DNA of 64,000 bases from NCBI GenBank assembly GCA_000697475.1, contig JNEU01001154.1, forward strand, positions 1-64,000, written 5' to 3'. Made by a program: the position numbers and the translations under genes. This DNA comes from Lichtheimia corymbifera B2541 (taxonomy: Eukaryota > Mucoromycota > Mucoromycetes > Mucorales > Lichtheimiaceae). Positions 22,382-33,663 of the stretch are shown here, piece after piece. The stretch's first letter is position 1, and every line of letters starts with the position of its first letter. Below the pieces are notes generated by a model. That model saw nothing but the letters and a program-made list of their open reading frames with translations, did no database searches and had not been told where the DNA came from.

Positions 22382-23586
22382 CTAGGAGGAGGATGAGGAG
22401 GATGATGACGATTCTTTTTCTTGATGATATCCTTTAGCAAATGTCTCTGATACAATAAGAGGGAAGACCAATGACGCTTCAGCATAGACCTTGACACTCT
22501 TGCTATCAGCACGGATTTTACCCCACGATACTGCTTCATCAGGGCGTGCACCAGCATCACTTCCATCGAACTCTTGAGCCGTATTGATATAAACCGCATA
22601 ATCGGCACCATTACGCATGAGGTTGGCATTGCAAATATGATGCTTGATAAGACCACCACCGAGGATAATCATACCGGTCTTTTTGGCAAAGACAGCTTGG
22701 CTATTCATGTTGCGGATATCAGCTGCAATGTCGACAATGAGACCGGGATTGCGGAAAGAATGGAAATAAATCATGTCGCCGAGTGAGCCATCCGTGATAG
22801 CAGGGCAAAACACAGGGATATCATTCTTGGCACACCAATAGTAAATACTCGATTCATCATTGATTTCTTCACCGAGACGACGAATCATGGAAGAGGGCGT
22901 CCAGATGACGTTCTTGGTCTTTTGTTCTTCGAGCATCTTGTCAAGAATAGGTGTGATCCAATCCTCAAACTTGCAATAGTTGTTGTTGGGTACCAAGAGG
23001 TTGCCAATACGATTCAAGCCTTGCTTGCGTAAATCACTTCCTCGCAGATTAAAGTCGCCAAGGTATGTGGGTGCCAAACATTTGATGAAATCCTCTTCGA
23101 TACCACCGGCTGTCGCCACAATCACATCCACCATCTTATGCTGTACAAGGAAACGGATCACTTCACGTACACCAGATGACACAAGGTTCGATGTATAGCC
23201 CAAAAAGATCTTGCACTTGGTTTGTTCACGCACTTTGGGATCCTTGTAGTCTTCTTGTTCATCCTCGGCAATCGGTTCATCTGACAACCTCCACCGACGC
23301 TATAAAGCATCATAGTCATACACATGTAAGCATATACAATATCCATATGAATCGCACAAGGACAATGAACACTTACCATTTGCTCCACAATGTCAATCGC
23401 TTCACCAAGACCACTTGCTTGAAAACCCATGGTGCGGTAACTTGCCATGAGATCCGAAAGTGACAACTTTTTGTTGAAATCAGGACCTTGAATCAATACG
23501 GCATCCTCGGGCATTTCAACAGACTGCAACAACACAGCAGCCTCTGCACCAGCAGGTCTTTCGTTGGAATCGTTCGATTGGGCCAT
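22382..23586 (-). CDS. DYS1: Deoxyhypusine synthase
   Basis: Two exons (23586-23377, 23299-22382) join in phase to 375 residues. The enzyme transfers the aminobutyl group of spermidine to a lysine of eIF5A, the first step of hypusine formation, in the cytosol. Recognisable blocks are [26 protein letters not shown] (NAD site), [16 protein letters not shown] and a C-terminal [11 protein letters not shown], whose Lys is the active-site residue that forms the enzyme-substrate intermediate. The protein ends in about nine Ser residues, an unusual tail absent from most homologues. The gene is convergent with the IEC1-like gene, the two stop codons being 112 bp apart. Confidence 0.97.
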
Positions 23587-23824
23587 GTTTGGTGGTGGAG
23601 AAGAAGAGGAAGAAAAAAGAGAAACAAAGAGAGGAGTTACAAGAGCAGCAACCCAAAGCGGGGCAGACACAGACATACACACACCGATACGTACATAGTA
23701 ATAGTGTAGTTGGTATATTGAACTTGTCAGAGATCACGAATTAAAAAGAATGAATGATGGTGGTATGCGAATAGACTATGTACAAAAGAATACTATGATA
23801 GAGGAAAGGGATGAAGTGAGGAGA

Positions 23825-25277
23825 TTACACAGCGGTGCTTGTGCCAGGCATAGCAATGGATTCATAAGTGGGTAACGATGGACCAGAAAAGCTGTATAGA
23901 CGACCTGATCGGACCGCTGTGGTATAAGATGGCACAAGTGTCAAATCCACACCTTCCCAAGGCAAAGGAGGCAGGGTTTCTGCTTCCTCATCATCCGAAC
24001 TGATCATGCTACTGCTTTCGGAACAAGAAGGTCGGATTTGGCTAGCAGCTGCACACGGTGTGGCGAATGCCAATGATGATGGCAGTTGTCCCGAGGCGAC
24101 TTGTGTTTCAATCACCCTACGTGCATCATAGGGTTGTGATTTCCATGCATCTTCATAAGCTGGTAATTCATTGGCTTCTTGTTCGGGTGCCACAGAGGCT
24201 ATCACGATAGGCATCGTTGCTCTCAATTCGGATGTATGGCCATCTTCGTTCTTCAACATCACCATCACCTTGAGCTTGTGAGATATAGAAATCAAACTGC
24301 TGGCCACATCACACTGCAAGTGGTTACCATCCTCAGGCACATTAAAGACCTCCGTTCGGCTCCACTGATCCTGTGACGATGAAAATTTGTTATCGGATAC
24401 AGCTTTGACAACACGGCCTTCACTCATTGAATGTGAATGGCTTGTCAAAGTCACATATTCTTCAAAAGAGCACATGATGCCTTGTACGGATAACCCAGTG
24501 GTCAAGGGCGCCAATTCAAAACTGATGGGAACTTGGCTTCCAGGGCTAAACACCATGCGTGGGATACTGATGTTGTATGCAACCTTATTGGGCCATTCAT
24601 TGACGACAACCACCGATTGGTTTAGTTCCAAAGACGAGGGTAACATAAGACGTGTAATTTGGAAAGCTCGTTTTGCTACATAGTTGTATAGCGTAAAAGT
24701 CGTTCGTTCAGCAACTGCTTTTAAGTGATAATGGACTTGGCCTTGGTCGTGATGGAGTGTGCTTGGGAGATCACCTGGAAGCGGTAGTTCAAAATCCCTA
24801 TTATATAAAGATGATGGGTAAATGTATTGGAACAATAGCAAGGAGTGTGATTGTTTCAGTCGTCCCTACCATTTGTAACTACCCTTGGGAAGATGGTATG
24901 CTTTACGTTGGGCCTCAAGAATATTCCAAGAATGCTCAATAATAGTGCGCTCCTCGTGATAATGACGTTGACTAGATCCTTGTCCTATTACGAGGAATAC
25001 ACATGTCAGCTTAAAAATCACGCAATCGGGTCGGACCGCCGGGTTGGGCAGCTGTCATTTTTTTCTGCTTTTTATTATTACCTTCAGACCACCAAACGGT
25101 GTTTTTGCCAACGAGCTTCAAAGCAATGGATTTGATTTTGGTGCTCTCAATACAATCGAGCGTCACTGATCCTCGTATAGTGGCGCCAGCAGATTCTTCT
25201 GCTAAACCGTGCAAAATGATTTGATCCGATTCGAGTTGAATATTTAATGGATCTGATCCTGAAGATAATAGGTGCAT
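23825..25277 (-). CDS. Alpha-arrestin (arrestin-related trafficking adaptor)
   Basis: Three exons (25277-25082, 24984-24870, 24797-23825) join in phase to 427 residues. The N-terminal arrestin fold covers about residues 8-160, with characteristic GSVTLDCIESTKIKSIAL, HLPKGSYKWDFELPLPGDLP and YHLKAVAER stretches. The C-terminal arrestin domain follows to about residue 300 (ISIPRMVFSPGSQVPISFEL). The tail carries LPAY and LPTY motifs and a Ser/acid-rich segment. In fungi, such PY-like motifs recruit the Rsp5/NEDD4 ubiquitin ligase to plasma-membrane transporters so that they are endocytosed. The transporter served is unknown. Confidence 0.9.
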
Positions 25278-26719
25278 GATGCTGTGATGATGTTGTTTGA
25301 TATCGTAGATGCGTTCGATAAAAGATTAAATGGGATCAAGTTAACAAGTAAAGCAAAAGGTTGGGAAGGATTAGGGATAAATCAACTGAGTATTTATATG
25401 ATGCATGGGCTAGGGCAATGCGGCAAAAGTATCGGATCATGTGCACCTTTTTCGTCTAGCATAATGACAGGCAAGCGGTGATTTGAGTGAACAAAAGCTT
25501 GGTCATCCCTAATGAGCTGTTACACTACCACGGCACCTCTTTCGCCCGGTGCTGCGAAAGGAAATCAGTTTGCAAATCCTAATTCACTTTCTTTTCCCCG
25601 GTTATTAAGTAAATCAATTGCTTACCCTTTGGCAGAAGCACATGTCTTTGGATCCTGCTAATGAGCACGTGTTACATGTTTAGCATTCCCTGCACATGCG
25701 CTATACTACTACTACACGTGACTTGATCCATCCTATCATTGTATTGAAGAAAATACCTTATCGTCTTTCTTAGGTAGGAGATTGGACCCCATTGATCCAT
25801 CATTCGCTGTAAATCTATTCGACAGGTATATAACTAATGGTTAGACTCATGTTTGTTTTGAGAATGCAGGTGTACAGATGAACATTTCTATTATGTAAGC
25901 ATTTTGATAATGTTTGGATGAGCGTCTTTCAAAAAATCAATTGCTGGTCTGGGCGTTAAAATTGCGTACCTTCATGATCAAGGCGGAGTCTATATGTACG
26001 ACAAGAGTAGTATCAACAAATGCAAGCCTTAAACATCCATGGGCAGCAAAGATGGAATCACGTGAGAAGGTGTCATTTAATTCAGGTCATACGCTGCCAA
26101 CCATAATCCCATGACGCAACATTTGTTTAGTCGAATCTTTGTAACAATGAAACCAACTCGGGGATTCCTAGATTGCACGTGTGTTATGGTGAAGAGAAAG
26201 TTTGTTAAGGGGGTGCCGCATTATCTCATGACTTTTGTGAGGTGATACCACTGACATTTGTGATCAAAAATGCCATATCGTGACATGCTTAAGAACACCT
26301 GCAGCATTTGTATTGTGTATTTGTTGATTGGGCGAATTGGTTGTTTTTGTATTGGGATTGAACCTTCAAATAGTAGACACACATGCATTGCATGCTTGTT
26401 TGGTCTTTATTCCTTAGCAAATATCACAACATCCATGCCTGTACTATTACTTGAAATAAAGAGACAGACAGACAGACAGAGAGAAGTATAATGAGCTACG
26501 ACTAAACCTGATACAATTAGATTGAAACTGCAACAAGGAGGGAGGGGTATGTGGAGAGTTAAATATGTCGTGGCTCATTTGCTATGCAGATCGACATTTG
26601 AGTGTGCAACCTTTCTCGTATTCCAAAAGTGATACACGCCCGAGTTATTGCCAAGGCGACTGTATTTTCTTTCTTTTCCTTCTCCCAAGTCATGACATTG
26701 GCGGTCATTGTCGACTGCT
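25278..26719. other. Intergenic region between divergent genes
   Basis: It contains the upstream regions of the arrestin and sorting-nexin genes. A short GACA repeat lies near 26461-26480. No open frame with motifs or splice structure was found. Confidence 0.5.
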
Positions 26720-29700
26720 ATGCCCACCGTTTCAATTGAATCGTTGCGAGGTCCTTATATTCTCGTTCTCGTTCTCATTCCACTGTGGTTGCTATGGCCA
26801 CACACATTCCATTATGTTCTTTGGGCGATTGCACTCATTCTGACGACTGTGCTGGCACTGGTCTTTTTCAATATTGCCGTATTACTCGTATACATTCGCT
26901 ACTTTTTATCACCCACCAAGCATAAGCCTCAGGACTTTAAGCCATTACGTTTTGCCAGTGAAAAGATATGGGCAAGCATTGAACAACGACGACAACAAGA
27001 GAATGACGATGGGACAAACACGCCACCACCATTGGATGTGGCACCAGAATCAAAAGAGGTTTCTGATGCATTCGAGCAACTCTTGTCCTACGTGTTACGC
27101 GATTTTATCGACTATTGGTTCGTGTATGTGGCCGGACCGCACGAGAGATCCTTTCGTAAAAAGGTGGATGAATTGATACGATTATCCGTGGTGGCATTGA
27201 AGAAACGAATCCAAGAAGCCGATCTTGTGGGGATCCTTGTCAATCGCCTTGTTCCCATCATCACTGCCCATATTTCCGATTTTCGTGCAGCCGAGATTGC
27301 ACTACGAGGACGCTCATTAGAACGCTCGGTGACCCAGTCGGATGAACTTGATTTGCTATTGGCGTCGCAGTTTCGGAACGGGCGGCTGCATTCCGCTTTG
27401 ACAACAGCTGCTGTAACCACCAAACCCACTGAAGTCGTTCACTTGCGCAAAGTCATCGAACATGTCATGCCCTGTGTTATGGACCATAAGGAATTATCCA
27501 GTACGCCGGTATCCGTTCTTATTCGTGAAATCGTTTCATGCGCTATTCTTCAACCCGTCATTGATATGGTGGCAGACCCAGACTATTGGAACCAAACCAT
27601 TGACACTTATGTAATGTATCTACTCTTACCATTTGGGTGTACGTACAAGCCAATCACATTCTCACGCTTTTGTTTTTTTATTAGTTGGGCAAAGCAATTC
27701 GTGAACAGTAAGAGCGCACACGAGCATGATAAAGGCATGATAACTAACAACATTGTCATCCATTTAGGAAAATGGTGCACAAGCTTCGTGAAGTATTGAA
27801 TCGTCATTCCACCGAACTTGACTTGGAAGAGGCCCTTGCTGCAGCTAAACCACAGCCCTCACCTATCAATGGAGGTCCTAGACGCCCTAGTCGCAATCGT
27901 AGTCGACCCGAGTTGTTGCCGGCTAGTTCACTCTCTTCCATCTTTGACCAAGCTGATAATGCCTTTTCTCGCATCCGCATGGGCAAACGATCGTTTCAAG
28001 AGTTTTTGAGGATGATTGAGGATGAAAAGAATTTACTCGAGCTCAAGCGTGTTCGCAACGACATTGTTACACAGCTACGGAAAAAGCGGGTCCAGATCCG
28101 TAAGTCATCTGCATCTCATGTAGTACCTGACACACACAGCACATCCACTGATTCCTTTTTCTTTCCATAGATGATCGAGATCCTGATGAAGTGATTGATG
28201 GCGAACGTGTTGGAGATATCACGATTTATTTGAATCGTCTCAGCGTTGCCAAGAGACGTGTTGATAAGCGCATTGCCTTGCTCACGGGTCAGACGTATGA
28301 TAAGGGTTTCGGCAGAACGTTCTTTGGTGGATCTTCGCATCGTCGACGCAGTGAAGCTTTCCCGAGTCAACCCTTTGGATACAGCCTGGATGATATTCTC
28401 GCTAATCCTGCAGGCTTGTCGTATTTCATGGAGTTCATGGATAGGCGAGGTGATATCATGAAATTACAATTCTGGTTGATCATTGAAGGATTCAAGAAAA
28501 GTGACCCATCATCACAGTCAGCATCCACGTTTTTGCAAGATGTCAATATGGTGTACACGATGTATCTTATGGAGAGTGCGCCGCATCGTATCATTTTGCC
28601 CGATCCTCTTGCAGATGATTTATATGAAGCCATTTCGCGTGCTGAGCATGCCATTCAAGATTCCCCTCTCGAGATACCCCACGCCGTACAGCGCATGCGT
28701 TTACGGCTTTATGAGATCCAGCGACATGTGTTTTATCAGTTGGAGAAGGATCATTTCCCCTACTTCAAGAGATCCGACTTGTATTTCAAGTTCCTTGCAT
28801 CAACACCCAATGTCATTCAAGAGCCAGCCATACCTGAACATATGTGTATCGATGTTACTCCCAGCAATCAATCGAGCACTGGAAGCATCATCGATGCTAT
28901 ACGGCCGGTGCCATTGCAGAGAACTTCTTCCGCAAGCGTGAGCAAGCACAAATCATCATGGGATGATGGCCCACTCGATCAAGCGTGTCGTGCCGAATCA
29001 GATACAGAAATCAGTAAAGGCAATCGTGCCAAACAGCAACAGGATCAAGTTGAAAAATCAGCACGTGGACATGCGAGGACCATATCAGAGACAGCACATG
29101 GCGGTATTACACGTTTCCTTGAATGGGGAAAGACTTCAGCCCATGATTGGTGGGGTGGAAATGAATCCAATGGCACCGACATGGATGAAGAGAACAATAG
29201 CAGCAATAGCAGCCAAAGACAGTCGCTTCAATCATTTGATACTGATGATTTATCCACTGAGGAGGATGACGATGTTGATGACCAATCCACCACTGCTGTG
29301 GATGAACATATACCCCAACAAGACGATATACCACCACCACCCTTATCAACATCAGCTTCATCACGACATCCCCTTGTACGCACAAATACAGTGAAAGCTG
29401 TAGAGGCTGAATTACAATCCATCATTGATTGGGATGATAGCACTGGTACTACCACGGATGACAATGGCAAGGTTGGAAAAAGAAAGATATCTTCGGGATC
29501 ATCAACGCTGTCGTTTTCACCACCACCGACGCCATCTCCCAAAAAGCAAATCAGCTCGCCCCTTTTGTTACGTGATTCTCGTGGTGCAAAGTCAACAACA
29601 GCAGTACCCGTTCAACATGGAGTGACGTTGCAATCATGGGCATCATCCACTGGTTCGAGCGTTATTCGAGAAATATCAGATGATACTCAAGGATTTGATG

Positions 29701-31483
29701 ACCAGAATATGTTGAAAACAATGTCTAGTGAACAACCAACCGAGGATGGTAGCCTGCAGCAAGACCAGCATACAAAATCAGATACAGCAAATGTTCATCT
29801 TGCTCCACCTGGTGATTTGATGTTGTCTTCAGCCATTGAGCGGTTATCGGATGAAATGGAAAAGCTTATGCAGCAACAAGCCATTGTGGATCAGCTGATC
29901 AAAAAGGCAGAAGCCAGCAACATGGGAGAGAAGTTGAGGATTCTCAAGAAAAGCAAAGCAATGTTCAGGCAGGAGATCCAGCAGCTAGAATACCAAAAAA
30001 ATCAATATGAAGCTCAAGAATCAGAAAATGTCTTGATACCGGTAAGTCCTCGTCATATGAGTCCATTTACCTTCACTTAACATAAATAATATATAGCATC
30101 GAACAAGGGTCAGTGTGACAAGTTCGACTATTGGAAACGATGCTGCTGGTGATTTTGCACTTTATGTGATCGAGATTCAACAGCTTGGGATTGAAGGGAA
30201 CTATAACTCTGGATGGATGGTAGCTCGACGCTACAGCGAGTTTTTTGCATTGCACACCAAGTTAAAGGAACGCTATGCCATTGTTAAGAGCTTGGAGTTT
30301 CCTGCAAAATGGCCATTGTTACGACTTCAAAAGGGATTTGTGGAAGGGCGCAGAGCAACATTGGAGCGGTATCTACGTCGATTACTGGAGGATCGTGATA
30401 TATGTCAAAGCCGAGAGTTACGTGCATTCTTGTCTCAACAAAGCGTACATGGTGGATTCGATGGTATTGTTCCATCTCGGTCCGCTGGAATGAAATCCTC
30501 TGATTTACTCAAGCAACAACTTCAACCATCCTCCAGCACTTCAAGCACAGCATCATCCAAGAGCTTTCAGCGATCCTCAGGCAACAACAATGACATCATA
30601 CCAACTGAGCAAGCACTTCAAACAGGATTTATGCGCAATATCTACAAGTCTGTGGCAGAAGGGATTGATGATTTATCTGTGGCGCCATCGATGCTCGATT
30701 TCATTACACAGCAACTGGTTGGCAAACAATTCGTTGGATTTATTGATGAAGAGGCAAATACAAAGGAGACAAATGACACTTCTGCTACTGGTTTCCATGC
30801 AACCACCACCACTGCTGTTCCTCCCGATTTTGTTGATCCGCTCAAGGATCAAGCAGAAGAAGCAACCAATTTGACAGAGTCTCTTTGTGATCTGTTTGTG
30901 GAGATGTTTGAACTTAAGGAAAAGAACAACTGGCTTCGACGACAAGCATTGGTGATCATTCTACAGCAAATTCTTGGTGGCACGATTGAAAGGTAAAATA
31001 TGCTTGTTTGTTGGCTATAACGTGGCCTATTATTGACCGATTTTCCGCTTCACTAGACGACTACGTGACACAGTGGTTTTTCTGGAATCTGAACCCATGA
31101 TCGTTTTTTACCTTCGCAAGATCTTGGATAGCTTGTGGCCTGGTGGTCAATCCCTTACGTTTAAGCCTCCACGACAACCAGATGAGAAGCAGCGTACCAA
31201 AGAGGCGGCGAATCGAAAGTTGTCCACATGGTTACCAGGTAATGCATAACCTTTTTTAACTTTTTACAATGCATGTTACTCATGTGTCCATATGTTTTAT
31301 TGTTTGTTGGTATTAGATTTGATTGGCCAGATGGTAGGACGACAAAATGCAAGACGAGGAGCACGACGATTGTTTACGGTGCTTCAAAACAAGCGATTGA
31401 ACCAAGATCTATTATATACCCTTTTTGACGAGATCGTTTCAGCCTTATTCCCAGAGATAGATCTTTCATCTTGTAAAGTATAG
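26720..31483 (+). CDS. PXA-RGS-PX-nexin C sorting nexin (Mdm1/SNX13-like)
   Basis: Seven exons (26720-27610, 27685-27707, 27768-28099, 28171-30041, 30097-30992, 31057-31238, 31317-31483) join in phase to 1453 residues. The order is two membrane helices (about 13-60), a PXA domain (about 110-310), an RGS domain (about 485-620, FGYSLDDILANPAGLSYFME), a long disordered acidic Ser/Thr region, a coiled coil, a PX domain (about 1050-1150, WMVARRYSEFFALH then FPAKWPL) and a nexin C domain (about 1235-1445). This is the architecture of yeast Mdm1 and animal SNX13/14/25. These are ER-anchored tethers that bind phosphoinositides on vacuoles, endosomes or lipid droplets. Exon 2 is only 23 nt. Confidence 0.95.
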
Positions 31484-31611
31484 TTGTATGTACGATTTTT
31501 CTTTTTGATTCGTGGTGTGGTTGGGTCCCGAGTCACATTCATGCACATATAAAGTAAACGTGAAATCCCAGGTTTATGGAAACGCCTGCTGATGAACAGC
31601 CTTGTGAAGGA

Positions 31612-32159
31612 TCACAGGCCATGACGATGATCTTGATGATATTCCGTATAAGCGGGAGGTGGAGGTGTAATCATGCTCACTTCATAGTGTGGAGGAGCAT
31701 CATCATCGATTGAAATTGAACATTCATCATTTCGTTGTCTTTGATGAGTATCAGGTAGTCGTCTTCGTCGTCTTTGCTCCTCACGACTCGCAAGGTCTAT
31801 CCAGAAGATATAAGGAATATGCGGATTCTGGAATCTAGCTTTATCCATTTCTCATCTTACTCTTGCTTTGTTTTGATATTTGACGCACGCATATGACAAC
31901 GATAATGATAAATCCAACAGCAGCAAAGACAGCAGTTAGTCCTGATATCTCGACATCATTGACCATATTCGAGGAGGAGGATGATGGAAAATGTAACTTT
32001 GCAGGAAAAGAAGCAAAGGAAGGATCGTGATGGACAAGGCACAAATTTGTACATTGCGTGTCCTCCTGGCAACGATCAAGTTGCCATGGTAACCGCGCCA
32101 CAAATCTGTTATTGACAATACAATGAACATTTTTTTTCTCACCTTGGTGGATATATCAT
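31612..32159 (-). CDS. Small single-pass membrane protein with PPxY motifs
   Basis: A proposed three-exon model (32159-32143, 32105-31861, 31796-31612) gives 148 residues in phase. A luminal/extracellular segment of about 50 residues has four Cys (CQEDTQCTNLC). A membrane helix follows (AVFAAVGFIIIVVICV), then an Arg-rich juxtamembrane stretch and a cytosolic tail with PPHY and PPAY motifs. PPxY in a small membrane protein suggests an adaptor for an Rsp5/NEDD4-type ubiquitin ligase, as in yeast Bsd2- or Ear1-like proteins; that is an inference. The second intron is well supported. The first would be only 37 nt, so the N-terminus is uncertain and a signal-peptide exon may be missing. Confidence 0.6.
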
Positions 32160-32210
32160 TTGGGGAGGAAGCACACGCCCTGATTGGATGAATACCAGTC
32201 AATGCATTAT

Positions 32211-32247
32211 GCACACACACTCACACACGCACACACGCACACACATG
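32211..32247. repeat. AC-rich microsatellite
   Basis: Imperfect ACACAC/ACGC run between two divergent genes. Confidence 0.7.
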
Positions 32248-32309
32248 AGAGAGACCGCTAAAAATTACAGCCATCCTTTTTTGTGTTTCCTATCACACAA
32301 CATTTATTC

Positions 32310-33380
32310 ATGTCAACATATCAACGATTGTTTGGTGGAGTATTACAACATTGTGTCAAAGGATATGGTGGCGTGAGAATGACACCAAGGACCCCGGTGG
32401 TTTTAAGGCCAGTGCAAGCGCGTTCGTTTCTTTTTCCTGCAAGTCTTCGACTTTTTCAGTCTCATACAAAAATGACCAAGAAAGCACTCGTTCTTTTGGC
32501 TGATGGCGCAGAAGAGATGGAATTCTCTACTCCAGGTTAGCATTGAGCATACAAGCGTCAAATGCCCATGGGAAGCTAATCCGCATTGCCCCCCCCATTA
32601 GTGGACGTACTTCGACGCGCTGGTGTGGAGGTTACTGTGGCCGGTGTTCAACTCAAGAACTCCATCTTTGCCCAAGGCAGTCGTAAGATCAACATTGTAC
32701 CAGACGTTGTATTTGAAGAACAAGGCGTTAAATGGGATGCTGTAAGTAAAGTGTATGTTGCTATATCATACATCCTACTAACAAGAACAACAGGATAGCT
32801 TCGACGCTGTGATATGCCCAGGTGGTATGGGAGGTGCATTGACCCTCAAAGACAACGAGGCTGTGCAGCGTTTGGTTCTCAAGTACTACAAGGAGGGCAA
32901 GATTGTCTCTTTTATTTGTGCAGGTAAAACAAAGTGTTATAGTGGATATGCATAAACTTGGTATTTGTTGTCTCACAAGATTCGCTTGTTTTCTGTTTCA
33001 TATGTATGTAGGCACTCTTGTTGCATTGTCGTCAGGTCTCCCTGCTGAAGTTACTGTTACTTCTTATCCCAGTGTCAAGGATCAGCTCACACAACGTAAG
33101 AACCTGCATCTTGTCATACTGCTTTGCTTATTAACATGATCCTTGAAAACTAGATTTCAAGTATTCCGAGGAGCGTGTGGTAGTCGATAAGAATGTCATC
33201 ACGAGTCGAGGTCCGGGTACTGCATTCTTGTTTGCTTTGACATTGGCAGAGCATTTGGCTGGCAAAGAGGTATGTACGCAATATAATACCCTGATGCCAA
33301 CGAAGTTTACATTGACCATTTATATATATTAGGTGGCAGAGAAGCTCAAGAAGGACATGTTGGCTGCACCCACACTCTAA
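32310..33380 (+). CDS. DJ-1/PARK7-family protein with N-terminal extension
   Basis: Six exons (32310-32535, 32602-32741, 32794-32923, 33012-33095, 33154-33269, 33333-33380) join in phase to 247 residues. The DJ-1 fold starts at about residue 56 ([16 protein letters not shown], whose Glu pairs with the active Cys). The nucleophile elbow is VSFICAGT, with the Cys near residue 162, and a later [18 protein letters not shown] matches the family. Members act as glyoxalase/deglycase-like or oxidative-stress protective proteins. About 55 residues before the core are Arg-rich with almost no acids, resembling a mitochondrial presequence. An internal ATG at the start of the DJ-1 core could give a cytosolic form. 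Confidence 0.93.
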
Positions 33381-33663
33381 ACGAGTTCAAACCATGGCAA
33401 CAACATAGGATGGCACACATTATCAATAGCAGAGCAGAAGAAAAATATGTATTCTGAATCGTTTCAATAAGAGATATGTGAAAAAGCTATCATTATCATT
33501 CTTAAAGTGTAAAGGGAGTGTGCGTGGATCATGATTGTATCGAGTTTTGACAGGTGCACAAAGGACGAGTCGGCATTTCAAGTACCGGTGGGGCGGGGGG
33601 AGTATCAAAAAGAGACTTGCCTAGCAAACGTTGATCCTTCCTTTTTCCGAGCTAACAGTAGTC

